A program made the translations under genes and the position numbers. Positions 50,805-64,000 of a stretch of DNA of 64,000 bases are shown in pieces. The DNA is from Anoplopoma fimbria (lineage: Eukaryota > Chordata > Actinopteri > Perciformes > Anoplopomatidae): assembly GCF_027596085.1 (NCBI RefSeq), contig NC_072457.1, positions 1,514,965 through 1,578,964 of the forward strand, written 5' to 3'. Under the pieces are notes generated by a model that did no database searches, was not told the origin of the DNA, and saw only the letters and a list, made by a program, of their open reading frames with translations. Every line of letters starts with the position of its first letter. Within the stretch, counting starts at the first letter, position 1.

Positions 50805-52779
50805 CCCAAGCAACATCAGCATCAGGTGAGGATGTGAGAGAAAAAAGTACCTGTCAAACACCAGTTAGTTTGAAAATCACTAGCTAATAATCTTGTTTTA
50901 CTTAATATGGTCTGCAATTAGTTCATTTAAAATTCAGTAATGATCACCTGACAAGACTCAACGACAATTTCTGTCCAGATTTTCAAACAATCCCACATTT
51001 ACACCCACTTCATGCAGTAACTTGCCAGGTGTGTGAGTTGCAAAAGGAGCCAGGGTTTGAACTTCTCTCTCAAGCGCTCTTCTTTAATTCAACACTCTTT
51101 CTGTCACTTTTAATGAGCAACACAATGTCTTTCAGGAGAGACCTCAAGGTTGGAACCCACCATATTGGGCGATTGAGGGTACTGTTGCAAATAAATGAGC
51201 AGGAGATATTTAAGGCAAAGTTACATTTTATATGATTTATTTTGTCTCTGGATTTCATGGTTGTGGCATATGCATGGTTTATGTTTGTTTAAAGCTTGTT
51301 TGTTGGAGAGAAATCGTGGTTACAGTTAAATTAAAAGCTCATTTCATCACATAGTATATCTCTTAATAAAAGTCACAAGCCACCTGAGTGGCATTCAGTA
51401 GAAAGCAGAGATCAAAGAAATGTAATGTGTTAATATTCATATTTCACACCAACTTTCACAAATTGAAAAAGAAACATTGAGCAGTTCTGTTTCCGTTAAA
51501 TGATCTCCTTTCTATAGTCAGTCTGTTAAAAAGACTGAAGCAAAACTTGGTGGTTTGTTCTGCACTCCGACGACACAAAGTGGTTTAAAATTTTATTGTG
51601 ACGACTTAATAAAAAAATACAGTGTCTTTAAATCAAGCATTGTCTAAAAGAATAGTTCACGAAGTAGCAGAGCTGGAGTCAGGATGGGTTAGCTTAGCTT
51701 AGCATAAAGACTGGAAGCAGAGGGAAACAGCTAGCCTCTAAAGCGCTCTGATTAACAAGTTGTATCATTTTCGTTAATCAGTAAAAAAGATATCACAACA
51801 AATTGTGGTTCAGAGAGGAGTTGTGTTTATCCATGGACCAATGAAATGATCATTTTGATCATTAAAATGATCTTCTAGCAACTCCTGAATTCAGTGTAAA
51901 AAAAATAAAACGTATTCGGTGTCTTTTTTCCAAGATTTCGTGGTTTTAAAGACGTTCATTACGATGGACATAAGAGTGATAATAATTATATCCCTGGAAA
52001 GTGCAAGTCATAAAGAATCTGAAAATAATCATATCATTGCCTGTGTTTTAAAATGACTGAGTCATAACTGTGATAAGATTTTTGACCCAAATTGCAAGAA
52101 AGAGTTACATTATCTTAATCTCCTCCATGACCTGTTCACCTCCTGAGAAACTACAATAACTGACTTCCTGTTGTTTTTACAACAGCTGCATGCACCTGTA
52201 CCTTTCACCTCATGAAGTATATGTGGCTGTAATGACCACTGCAGCCTGTAGAGGGCGCTTGCATGCTTTTGAACTGAGCCTACCAGACTTAGGGTTGTTT
52301 TTACAGGGATTCACATTCGTTTCCAACCAAGACAACACACGGAACAGTGTGTGTGAATGTGTGTGTGTGTACATTTACCTACCTGTCCAACAGTGGACTT
52401 ACACGTTGTTACACATTGACCAACAGGGGACTCCGTAGCCAACAGGGACATTTTGGAAGTCCCCTGTTTGTCAGGCTTTAGATCATGCTAAATTCATGTC
52501 TCTAACCCTCTGGTGAATTTATTTTATTATTTTAGCCCAGTGGGGACTTGAAGGTATATTTAAGTGTTTAAGCATGCTCAGCACTGCTCCTACAGGCTGG
52601 AGCAGGTATTTCAACAGCTCACTCACACATCTCGCTTATAACACTCCACCATTGTGTGAACGGCTTGCAGCCCCAGGCCTGTGTTTCAGACTGTAGAGGG
52701 GATATTAAACAGATTACACAGTGAAGAGACCAGTCTTTTGAAACATGATTTTGTTTATTATATCTTTGTGACAAAATAT
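50805..52779. other. Non-coding intergenic block, unit 3
   Basis: Shortened copy of 9594-13175. It has lost about 230 bp at its left edge (joined at 50808) and about 1 kb near 51840. No gene is supported. Confidence 0.6.
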
Positions 52780-53250
52780 GAATGCTCAACTTTACTGTAT
52801 ATCTTAAGATACCATTTCAGCACTATTAAAATAAAGGGCTACCCAGAAGCCAGGAGAGTAATACGTATTCAATAATCTAAAGAAATGGAAGGAAATAGAA
52901 AATCAACCAGGATAAAATGAGAATTTTAATAATCAGCAGTAAGATCCTTTTCCGTTATAATCATAAAACACATCTCTCACCTCCCCTTCCCATTTCTTTA
53001 AAAAATATACTTTAAAAAGCACATTTGCAATAATATTCTGGAAAAAGAACTAAAAATATTTCTATTCCATCTTTGTTTTTCGAAGTGACTAGTAATTTAA
53101 TTACTAGTAATTTAATTACTAGTAATTAAAGCAGCAGTGAATGTGCAAAGAATGAATACAAATAAAGAAGTAATAATAGCAGACTTAGTAATATAAATAT
53201 TACTTATAATAGCAGTGTGAGTCAAGCAGGGTCATGGCGGCAGGCCGACA
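52780..53250. repeat. ~500-bp direct repeat, left copy, unit 3
   Basis: Equivalent to 13176-13685. It is interrupted near its end by a SINE (53251-53460), with the rest at 53461-53487. Confidence 0.85.
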
Positions 53251-53460
53251 TAATAATAATAATAATCAATCCTTTATTAGTCCCACCAGTTCTCTGCATT
53301 TGACCCATCCCGGAGGAGCCTGCAATGAAGCGCCCGGGGAGCAACTTGGGGTTAGGTGTCTTGCTCAAGGACACCTCGGCATGTTGCCGGTAGAGGGGTT
53401 TGAACCACCAACCTTGTGGTTACGGGACAAGCGCTCTACCTCATGTGCCACAGCCGCCCC
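53251..53460 (-). mobile_element. tRNA-derived SINE insertion
   Basis: On the minus strand the head reads like a tRNA gene: a GGTAGAGCGC-type A-box region and GGTTCAAACCCC as a B box (53395-53406 region). The body follows and then an (ATT)n tail, seen as TAATAATAAT at 53251-53267. Unit 2 has the uninterrupted CCGACATCCGTCC site. The B box and tail make SINE the best call. Confidence 0.7.
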
Positions 53461-53484
53461 ATCCGTCCAGGTGTAACCACTATC

Positions 53485-53486
<2 letters not shown>

Positions 53487-53547
<61 letters not shown>
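53487..53547. repeat. (GT)n microsatellite
   Basis: Pure GT tract followed by the same GGGCCC-rich segment as at 13850. Here that segment contains an extra GGGCCCAAAATTGTGGGCCCC palindrome. Confidence 0.95.
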
Positions 53548-53549
<2 letters not shown>

Positions 53550-53804
53550 ACACTCGTAAATATTACTTTGTTGGGCCCACGTATAGGGAGCCCACCAACG
53601 GTATGGGGCCCGACGGCCTTGTGGGGCCCAAAATTGTGGGCCCCACACCGATTTTCATGTAATATAGCTCAGGAGCCTCCACTGATGCTTCTGTTGGTTT
53701 TTTAGCAAAATCCCACAACGTGACAAAATATGGAAAAGTGTGTGGAATTCTGACTCACTACCGCCTCTAGTGCATGACCCATGCTGGTGCAGCAGACACA
53801 CACA

Positions 53805-53975
53805 CTTCCGGTAGTGTGTGTGTCTGATGAGAGGCCCCCATTAAATCTCGCGAGATTTAAGATAAAGTCTCATTCAATGGATCTCGCGAGATCTCGATCT
53901 GATGCTTCAGTATACCTAACGGGAGCCATGCGGTGAAGGATACTAATGGAGGAGCTTCTCTCTTTGAGTAATGAG
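53805..53975 (+). promoter_or_regulatory. Orphan promoter and first exon, copy 2
   Basis: CTTCCGG at 53805-53811, TCTCGCGAGA at 53846-53855 and 53882-53891, ATG at 53946 and a donor after GAG at 53975. One codon differs from copy 1 (Ser for Cys). The two CGCG decamers are unchanged. Confidence 0.5.
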
Positions 53976-54266
53976 GTAAGTTTATTTAATTTGAGTATGA
54001 CTTTGTTAATTTGAATTGTTTCTGACTCTGTACCCAGTTTATTGTAACTGTAGCACAACAATTCTGCTTCTGGATTAATAAAGTGCCACTTTAAAGAGAG
54101 GCTAGCTGCTAATGTTAGCTACAGATCAGTAGTGTTGAACTCAGGCTATAGATCAGGTGAAATGTGTTTTTTTCTGTTTAAAAATAATAATGTTTACATT
54201 TATTATTGATTTCAATGCTTCCCCCTGGACCAGATGTTTGAAGGCTATGACTATGCACTGTCAGCT

Positions 54267-54907
<641 letters not shown>

Positions 54908-55077
54908 AGGATTTGGGCGGTGGAGGCTGTTTTCACAGTTCTCTATGTTCACAGATGGAGCTCTGACTGTTCACATGTCAAATTTAGGCTCATTAAGCTT
55001 TAATTGAACTCTAATGATGCTGCTGTAATTTAAAAAAAAATCACTAAAGTCTACATGTTTATGTTTTTTAGAAAAAA

Positions 55078-55141
55078 AAATGTACACTAAACTAATAATG
55101 TGTGTGTGTGTGTGTGTGTACAGCCTTTACCCTCAAACCCT

Positions 55142-55215
<74 letters not shown>

Positions 55216-57746
55216 AGAGAGAGCTCTGACAGCTCACAAGTCAAATTTAGGCTCATTTAGCTTTAATTGAACTAAATAAATTAATTGAAAGTCTACATGT
55301 TTATGTTTTTTTTAGATTTCTTTGTTATAATATAATTGCTGGCTCTACTGTGTTTTCTGTCTTCTGCGCTCAGAGTATTTTCATATGTAACTATGTCCAC
55401 TGAAGACTAAACACCAGGTTTTATGTTAGTTACTTAGTCAAATATTTCCTCGTGCCGTTGGCTTATTGAACCAGAAGAGCTCAGGTGAAGCAATAATCGT
55501 TTTTATGGTGTGATAGTCGTATTTGAATAAACGACACTTTAGCACACGACTCTTGTCTCTGTCTCATTGTTATTTTAACAAGGGTTTGTGTTCTTTGTTT
55601 TCACTGACATTTTAGAATCAGTTGTCATCTAACAGAAACATTAAGAATATTTTATATTTTGCCTTTATTTCCAGGTAATATGTGAGGTATCGATCTGTAT
55701 TGATATGTTCGATCACGCCAACAGTACATTCGCCAAAAGTAAGATAACTCACGCACACACAATTGTGCACATTCAGGCACACATTGAAGTATCAAAGCAA
55801 AAACAGAGCACCAGTTCAGTAATCAGGACTAGTAGTAATAGTAGTTTGTATTAAAAACATTGCTTTATATTCTGTTGCTTGACCTAGTGCTTTTTTTCCT
55901 TGTGAATTACTGGATGCTTTAACGTCGGCATGAAACATGCAGGTAGGTTGATTCAAACGCTGGACACTGTTAAGAGGTTAAGTGAAGGTAAGAAGGTGTT
56001 ATTTAAGTTCCTGAGGCACAGGGGACAAGAACGCTTAATGTCAAAAACAAAAAAACAAATCAAAGGAATTGTTCTACAGAGGCCTGAAGCGAGTAACTAC
56101 CACGGTGGCTGAGACTAAGATCTGGTCCTAGATGTGTGAATTACTGCAGGGCTGATGAGATGATGTATTGCAGGTGTGTGACTCAGAGCAGGTGAAACAG
56201 CTTCACAGCCATCAGGGAGCCAGGAGAGTGAATGGAGAAGCCACGCCCACACCACCACACACCACCACACACCACCACACACACCACACACCAACACACA
56301 CCAACACACACCAACACACACCACCACACACCAACACACACCACACACACACACACCAACACACACCACAACACACACCAACACACACCAACACACACCA
56401 ACACACACCAACACACACCACACACACACACACACCACCACACACACACCACACACACCACACCAACACACACCACCACACACACCAACACACACACACC
56501 ACACACCAACACACACCACACACACACCACCACACACACACCACACACACACCACCACACACCAACACACACCACACACACCACACACACCAACACACAC
56601 CACCACACACACACACACCAACACACCAACACACACCAACACACACACCAACACACACCAACACACACACACACCACACACACCAACACAGACAGAGAGA
56701 GAGACAGTAGAGGGAGACAGGAGAGTCTAAATGAATAGAATAAATGAAGTAATAGCATTTAATGCCAATAACTACAAAATGAACCAGTGACCCCCGTTGA
56801 CCCTGCTGACCCGTTGTGGAGATCCCTGATGGTGGACGGGGCTCCACTCCCCCTGACCTGATTGTTATTACTATTATTAATATTATGAATATAGCTTATT
56901 AGGAACATTGTCTTTTTTTATTATGTTTTTAATAGTATGCAATAAAAAGCATACAAGAATATTCTTATTATTGTGCAATTTATGCAATTTGTTAGGAAGT
57001 CATCACTCTGTTCTCTCATCTGCTGACTAACTGGCCTGTATTCACTGTTCTTGTCATCCTCTTGTTCTGTAACTGTCTTTTGTCTTGAAATAAAAAAAAA
57101 GTTTCGAGGAAATATAATGAACCTTTATTAAATAATAGTTTAACTAACCCAAGCATGGGAGGAGAAAGGCTTCAAAGTGGTACAGCTCGGTTCATGGGGG
57201 GTATTAACCAACATTATTACTGTTGGTGTGATCAGATGTATCAATACTAAACAATACCTGACTTATTACCTGGAAAGTAAGGTAAGGACAATATCCCACC
57301 AGGCCTCAGATCAGATATAAGAAACATATACAGTATTCTTAATGTTTCTGTTAGATGAGCACCGATTTTAAAATGACAGTGAAAACAGAGATCCTTGTTA
57401 AAATAACAATGAGACAGAGACAAGAGTCGTGTGCTAAAGTGTCGTTTATTCAAATACGACTATCACACCATAAAAACTGTGTGAATTGACAGACGATTAT
57501 TGCCTCACCTGAGCTCTTCTGGTTCAATAAGCCAACGGCACGAGGAAATATTTTACTAAGTAACTAACATAAAACCTGGTCTTCAGTGGACATAGTTACA
57601 TATGAAAATACTCTGAGCGCAGAAGACAGAAAACACAGCAGAGGCAGCAATTATATTATAACAAAGAAATCTAAAAAACACATAAACATGTAGACATGTT
57701 CAATTAAAGCTAAATGAGCCTAAATTTGACTTGTGAGCTGTCAGAG

Positions 57747-57804
<58 letters not shown>

Positions 57805-57885
57805 GTGTGTGTGTGTGTAAAGGTGTACACACACACAACACACACACACACACACACACATACATTGTTAGTTTAGTGTATATTT
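55078..57885. repeat. Inverted-repeat element E3
   Basis: Arms about 55078-55725 and 57210-57885. The core carries the 60-codon ORF (55930-56112) and a CA/CCA tract (56245-56690). Same orientation as E1 and E2b. The left arm has a small deletion near 55500 and the right arm near 57580. Confidence 0.7.
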
Positions 57886-58032
57886 TCCAAAATGTAATTT
57901 AAATTTGTTTAAAAAAAGGAAATTAACAGAAATAAATCAGTATCAGTACACATACTTCCCTCCTACTACTACTGGTACTAGTACGACTAATATTATTGCT
58001 ACTACTGGTACTAGTTCTACTGATATTACTAG

Positions 58033-58287
<255 letters not shown>

Positions 58288-58636
58288 GCATTTGCATAGA
58301 CCTGTATTATAGGTAAACAGTAACCTTTTAACATTATTTCAAACAACATGTCGTCTTAAAGCCAACTTTAACCAATTTCTTCAATATAGACTTAAACAGT
58401 ATCTCTGTTAATCTACGTGAAAACACAATGAAGTCAGTTTCATGTTGGTCTAATCTGTCTGCTCAATAGAATGCAGCTTTTTTTCTTCTCTTTCTATATC
58501 AGAGACTTTTCCCTTGTTCCTCGATAAGTGATCCAACATTTGCATAAGTGCAGACCTGTGTAGCCAATGGATTTGTGTTGATAAACCTTCATGAGGTGAT
58601 TGGTGGCTGGAAGGCCAACAGGACAGTGAGAACAGA

Positions 58637-58643
58637 TTTAAAA
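58637..58643 (+). promoter_or_regulatory. TATA-like box of gene A4
   Basis: TTTAAAA, 40 bp before the ATG, with the upstream GATTGGTGG retained. Confidence 0.5.
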
Positions 58644-58683
58644 AGGCACCAGTGTTTCACCAGGAGGACAGTCATTGAAAGAG

Positions 58684-61517
58684 ATGGGTGGCATGACGCA
58701 TCTTCTCCTTCTGCTGTGGGCCGGTGAGTGGTCAACTACTGCTGCTTACTTTAACCATTCTCTATGCTTTCAGTCTTCATGTAAATAGTGTATTTTAAAC
58801 TGAGTTAATGCATCAGACATGCTGTTATTATACCTCTCGTAAGGTGTTAAGAGATCTATTATGTATTCTAGGGCCAGTCTTGCATTTAAAAGTTAGCAGA
58901 TACATTTTTAAATCTGTTTAAAAATGTATAGAAAGCCAGTGTTTCTTCTTCTGTGGCCCATTAATATGCTGTCAGCTGTGTTCAAGTGTCTTCTGACTGA
59001 AGCAGAAGCAATTCTGACAATCGCAGAAAGTTCTTGTGTTAAATAATGGAAATATTACAAACAAAAATCCATTTTTTGCTATGTAATTTGATTTATAATT
59101 TTTATTCATTTAATTATTTCAAAGTTTTGGGCAAGTTACTCTTCAAGAGTTATAACTTACTTTAAACGTATTATTCCTTTCAAAAGTAAATATATTACTT
59201 AACTTACTAACTGGTATCATAAAAAAAAGTTGTTAATCATTAGACATGGATCATAATTTGGTTTGGATATGAGATTTAGTGAACTTCATGTCTGTAAAGA
59301 GAAGAACTAACTGAACAGTTTTGTAAAGGTGAACTATGTGTACATAGATGTGTGTTACCAAAGTAAAAGCGCAATACTTGGCTTCCATTGGACTTTTGGC
59401 ACAGTTCACCATGTATGTTCACAACTTTCTAAAGAGTGAGTGAGTTGTTCTCTGAAACAACTGCTGTTCCACAGACAGTCACCTCGTGGAGGACTTTGTG
59501 TTTCAGGTGTCACAGTGGGCACAGTGGTGGATCTGCAGAAGAGAATCATCGGAGGACAAGATTGTCTGACTAATGAGAGTCGGTACCACGTTCAACTGAG
59601 AAAATCTGAAGCTAATGGACCATTTGAACTTGAGTGTGGTGGCTCTCTGATCAGTCCCCAGTGGATTCTGACTGCAGCACACTGCTGGGACGAAACATGG
59701 TAAGACAACCAGATTCATACTTAAAGGCCCACTCCACTCAAAAATGTTACTTCACCTTCACTGTGCAGAATGATGTATGTGCAGAGTTTGTGTCTTCAAT
59801 TAGACTTGGACTTCATGTCCAAACTAAGCATTTGTACCATTGGAGATAGATAACAGATAATGGTAGCTAATGGTGGATCTCTGACTAATGAACAGTGGAG
59901 AAAGTAAGAAATATATTGTTACTAGATTTTGAGTAAAACTGTCATTCATGAATTCAATAAAACTCACAAGGTCCTGAAGCAGCAATCAGTAATAGTTTGA
60001 TATTAAACTATAGAATTCCTAAAACAAACACAGCATTGTTCAATGATTTCTGATCTATGATACAATAATTCAGTGATGTTCCTCTTCAATCTTTACTTAC
60101 TTGTAGGACAATGAGAACAGTTTTGGGTGTGCATCCAGGTCCAGGAACACCAGTGGCAGTCACACCTCATTTCTTTATGGACAACCAGAACAGGAAACAT
60201 GACATCATGCTGCTGGAGATAACTGACCCTAACATTCATCATACAACCATCATACCACTTCCTAACTGTCAAAGTCGTCTCAACGAGTGAGTCTTCATCT
60301 TTCCCCTCTAATAAGTCTGAAACTCTAACTCATGAGGAACTCTGAGGAAAAGTTTATTTTGATTCTTTTTCTTGCATTTCAGAGGTGATGAAGTTCAGAT
60401 TGCAGGTCATGCATCCAAATTGAAAACCTTTTCTAAATTAAGAAGTGAGATGAATTTTGTTTATTTTATAATACCAATTGTCTATGTTTATGACAGTGTT
60501 ATTTATTTTGCTTGTATGTTTGGTTACATTGCTGAAACATATTTACATAAACCCTCTGAGACAAACTGTAGTGGGCTCAGTGTTAAAGCTGGAATACCTG
60601 CATTAAAATGAATCTTCAGGTTCCCAGCTTTCAGATCACATAAACCACTTCTTTGTGGATTATACTGCTGTCCTGCTATCAGCCACTAAAGATCCCTTGT
60701 CTGCTCTAAGAAAGACAAAAACTGGGTCCATGTGGGCTTCCATTTAATTTTGCTCTTAAAAGTGCATTGCGTATTATATTATATATTTCTGAAAAAACAT
60801 AGCAAAACATAAATCTACTTGTAGACATTATTTTCAAGCTCAACTCGTCACATTTCAAGATGTTTTGAAAACTATTTTGGTCCCTTTTTTTCTTTTTCAT
60901 AAAACAGATAAATAATTTTAATAAAGATGCTGTTTGATCTTTTATAAAAATAATATATTGGTATGAATAATTGTGTGTATTTGTTGGTGGAAGGATTCTC
61001 TGTGTACAAGTTAGGTAGATAATGATAAAAGTTGTTGTTTATGTGGTTTAGAAACACTTTTTTCAATTCTCATCTAGTATCTGAAGAAACAGTGAAGCTC
61101 CAATGTGCAAACACCGAGGTCGTCAACTGTCAGAAGCTCAGAAACTGTCTGCCGAACAGCTACCCAGATGACTGGCAGTATCTGAGCTATCAACACTGGT
61201 TGTGTTGCCAAAGAGCTGGAGTGGATTTATCTAAAGTGAGTTGGCATGGCTTCTAACTTTTACTTTATTACCATTTTTACCAATTCATTATAAATTAGTT
61301 TTTCAATAAAAGATACAAAAGTCTGTCACACTAAATATATACATCTTTCTCACAGGGTGACTCTGGTGGAGGAGTGGTGTTCAATGGCATGCTTTATGGT
61401 GTCAATTCATTCATTGGTAATGGAACCCATGCCTGTGTTGAGGCAGCTGGATTCATGGACGTCTGTGAAAAAGAGTACATGGATTGGATCTTAAAAACTA
61501 CCGGTATTAAACCCTGA
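58684..61517 (+). CDS. Secreted trypsin-like serine protease A4 (intact, 264 aa, A/B mosaic)
   Basis: Exons: 58684-58723, 59507-59699, 60107-60286, 60383-60444, 61078-61235, 61356-61517; the frame is open with the same phases as A2. Triad His72, Asp110, Ser214 and S1-pocket Asp208 are present. This is the most divergent copy: the mature N-terminus is IIGGQDC, the 34-56 stretch is strongly altered, and exon 4 ends in Lys/Phe-rich residues instead of TTxGPNN. The residue two before the GDSGG Gly-Asp pair is Ser, and the one just before it is Lys instead of Pro. Intron 4 and exon 5 are B-type (QKLRNC block, no satellite), while exon 6 and the 3' flank are A-type (short TGIKP end). That mosaic implies conversion or crossing-over between A and B ancestors, or that A4 keeps an ancestral arrangement. 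It is likely functional. Confidence 0.83.
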
Positions 61518-63330
61518 ATGGGATGTGTAGGGTGTGCTATACTGTAAAATGTTCTGTCATTTAACAGGCATTTTTAAAGGCATTAAGAAAAATTGTTGAG
61601 TTACTCTAAATTTACAGTTGATACATTAACTAACTATTGATTAAGCGTTTGTAAAGCTCTTTAAGAACAAACATTATGGTAGTGTCTGAGTTATAACTGC
61701 TACTTTACATATTGTTGGTGTCAAAGTGTTGTTATGGTAAAAATAATAATCAAAATATATATACATATAAAATATAGATTTTCCCACGTGTGAATTTAGT
61801 CATTAAAAAAAAAAAATACAATAGTCTGCTCTCCCGTTAACAATACTGAGAACTTTGATAATCAATATGAATCTTCTTGTACAATGTTGTCACTTTTAAA
61901 TAAAATGAAGATGACTCACAATCGTTATTTCAGTTGGTTTTCCTAAGATTTCTGTGCAATAAAAAGCTCAACTAATCAATATCTATAAACCTACAATAAC
62001 TGATTTGCTTTGGCCACGTGGGGGCAGCTTGTCCTTATAATGACATTGATTACAGCTGCTTTATTTATCAAATGACTACCTTATTATTTGTGGGGAAGGG
62101 GCAGGAAAAGGTGGATGGTTTTTAGATTTTTTATTTTTGTTTTTCTGGTTGATCAGGGGAGATTCTGAAACTTATTTTGCCAGTTTTGTATTTAAGTTGC
62201 AGCCCTCCCTGTGAATGTTTTTTATGAAAAGGGATCAAACATTTAGATCACAAAGTGAGCTTTTTATGTGCCATGGATCGTACGGGCGCATTTTGATATA
62301 TCCAGAAGACGACAATAAAATCCCTGTTTTACACAAGCCAAAACCATTAAAGTACATATGAGAGCACCGCCACGTTGCTGCTACTGTTTAGAGGTGAAGC
62401 AGACACTGTTGTCATATAATGGCAGAAAGAACAAGTTAGTCTTTTTAAATCTGACAATCATTGAAAGGTCCTCAGAGGTGTAACAAGCGTCCATCAGGCA
62501 ATACACTTAAAGAGGAACCGCACATATATTTTTCATAGTTGGTATATAGTTTCTAAGTTAAAGTATACAGATATTCAAGGACCCCCTCAACATTTTTAAG
62601 ACCTAAAATAATAATTTAAATAATCTGCTCTAATCTCGGTTTTTCCACAAAAAACATTTCCTGATAGAAGTTATTGTATTCACATCAACTCCCTCTCCCT
62701 CATTGAGAATATCACAATCTATGAATACAATATTTTTTTTCCATTTTCATTGTGCACAGTGAAGGTGAAATAACAATAAGAAAAACTAATTTTAGTGGAC
62801 TGGGAGTCCAGTGGAAAAAGTAAAAGGGCTTACTAAATATGATCTCGTAGCATTTCTGTAGTCTGAATAAATTTAACAACCAGGTTACAAAATGCAGAAT
62901 AAAGATTGTAATACAGAACTGTAAACTACATTGTAGAAATCTGTTATGATCATTAAATATGTGTTCAAATCTGCAATGTCCTGTAGGACAGCTGTGACAG
63001 ATCCGATTGAACTGTCAGCTCACTTGTGTTAGCTTTACATTTCTAAGGCAGCCGGAGAGCTTGGTCTGTGTCAGTGTGAGATTTTGACTCTTCATCATGA
63101 CTGGCAGATTGGAGTTTTTGGGTTAAAAAACACAGCAAAGATAGCAGGAAAACTAGAAGTCACCCTCACAGCAGAAGTGTAGAAGGTAGAGAAGTGTTTA
63201 GGAAGAAGGGGACAAGTTAAGGTCATACACGTGTTTTGTAATTGCAATTTAAAAACAACTTACAATACAAAAAGATAACAAAAAGGATTAATATTAATTT
63301 AAAGGGAAAACTTGCTCTCTCTCTCTCGCC
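61518..63330. other. Diverged A-type 3' flank of A4, non-coding
   Basis: An AATAAA at 61899-61904 is the likely poly(A) signal. The region is similar to 23032-24590 but more diverged, with about 400 bp extra around 62140-62530 that is not found behind A2 or A3. No gene is supported. Confidence 0.55.
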
Positions 63331-63338
63331 CTCTGTCT

Positions 63339-63382
63339 CTCTCTATATCTAGATATATCTATAGATATATCTAGATAGATAG

Positions 63383-63419
<37 letters not shown>

Positions 63420-63450
63420 TATAGATAGTTATAGATATATAGATATTATT
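63339..63450. repeat. TATC/GATA-type microsatellite without LTR
   Basis: TATATCTAGATATATC followed by TAGATAGA repeats, at the position equivalent to 24592-24711. Here no LTR and no B module follow, so unit 4 ends differently. Confidence 0.85.
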
Positions 63451-63479
63451 AATATCTATAAGATTATTAACATATACTA

Positions 63480-64000
63480 ACAATAATGGGGCACCACCCT
63501 GGGATCAGAGACCAAAAACCAAACTATGAATTAAGTCTCAAAGTTGTTGTTCACTCCCAATGTCAATAGCGGGGGGGAGAATATGAGAAAGATGGCGGGT
63601 TGAGGCCACGATTATTTAACGGAGCAATGAGGCACATAATGGGGGCTGGCTTACACACCGTGTACGTCTGAATTGAGGGTTAGTTTTTTTTTTAAAAAGA
63701 AGAAGAAGAAACAAAGACCCGACTGGTGAACTCAGATTCAGCAGCCTGGTCCACTAAGTTATAAAGCACAGTTTACCAACTTAACTCGTGGTGGCTGATC
63801 TCAACACAATACTGTTACTGCAGCAACAACACAACACCGGACCCGTGGCCCGCATCCAACGAGGCAACAGTGTTGTGGTTTGGACCAAATCTCACACATA
63901 GGTGAGGTTTTACCCCAGTCTAATAACAACAACACCAGAGAGGAGGAAAAACAAACGTGTTTACCCCTGGTCAAGACTATTTATGATGGTTCTCATTGTA
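63480..64000. other. Terminal region, diverged match to the unit 1 intergenic block
   Basis: Patches such as CCAATGTCAATAGC and ACCAAATCTCACAC...GGTGAG resemble 11290-11350 and 11630-11660 in the same order, so this may be an older relative of the intergenic block. No gene is visible. Confidence 0.35.

Noticed and set aside
53395..53460. A functional tRNA gene on the minus strand
   Set aside because: The A and B box-like motifs are followed by a SINE body and an ATT tail, and the sequence does not fold convincingly into a complete tRNA by eye.

Overview
The window looks like teleost fish genomic DNA. It has vertebrate-type GT-AG introns, very long CA/GT microsatellites, several fish-typical retrotransposon remnants (LINE 3' ends, a TGTTACG...CGTAACA solo LTR, a tRNA-derived SINE) and a 100-N scaffold gap. 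Nothing bacterial or phage-like is present. The species cannot be named from the sequence alone.

The window is a tandem segmental duplication carrying a cluster of secreted trypsin-like (chymotrypsin-fold, S1A) serine protease genes. Four 'A' genes, all on the + strand, have the same six-exon structure: A1 (2692-6447), A2 (19083-23031), A3 (37334-45086) and A4 (58684-61517). Their starts lie 16.4, 18.3 and 21.4 kb apart. A2, A3 and A4 have intact reading frames (264, 263 and 264 codons by my splicing). A1 carries a one-base insertion in exon 5 and is probably a pseudogene. Downstream of A1, A2 and A3 lies a headless 'B' module with exons 3-6 only (B1 7703-9101, B2 25466-26892, B3 47549-50534). 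In each case a solo LTR embedded in GATA repeats sits where intron 2 and the upstream exons should be. All three B modules carry disabling changes.

The repeating unit reads: A gene - A-type 3' flank - (TCTA/TAGA)n - solo LTR - (GATA)n - B module - about 2-4 kb of non-coding intergenic DNA - a ~500-bp direct repeat that in two units flanks an orphan CpG-rich promoter and first exon - long GT tracts - a 2.8-kb element with ~650-bp inverted-repeat arms and a CA/CCA-rich core - the (CTA)n/(CA)n upstream region of the next A gene. Unit 1 starts beside a degenerate LINE (1-2032). Unit 2 carries two copies of the inverted-repeat element with opposed cores. Unit 3 carries a 4.5-kb intronic satellite, a LINE inside B3 and a SINE. 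Unit 4 ends in diverged sequence that resembles the unit 1 intergenic region.

The A proteins have a signal peptide, a short activation peptide ending in Lys-Arg, an IIGG mature N-terminus, and an intact His/Asp/Ser triad with the S1-pocket Asp. They depart from ordinary trypsins by losing Cys191, the Cys136-Cys201 pair, Trp215 and Pro198, and by gaining a Cys. Introns of the copies are almost identical while exons 2, 3 and 5 differ mainly by amino-acid replacements. This is the pattern of a recently amplified, rapidly diversifying secreted protease family. A/B mosaic genes (A1, A4) indicate unequal crossing-over or gene conversion between modules. Intron 4 of A1-A3 also holds a promoter-like CCAAT/GC-box/YY1 segment next to a 28/20-bp satellite.
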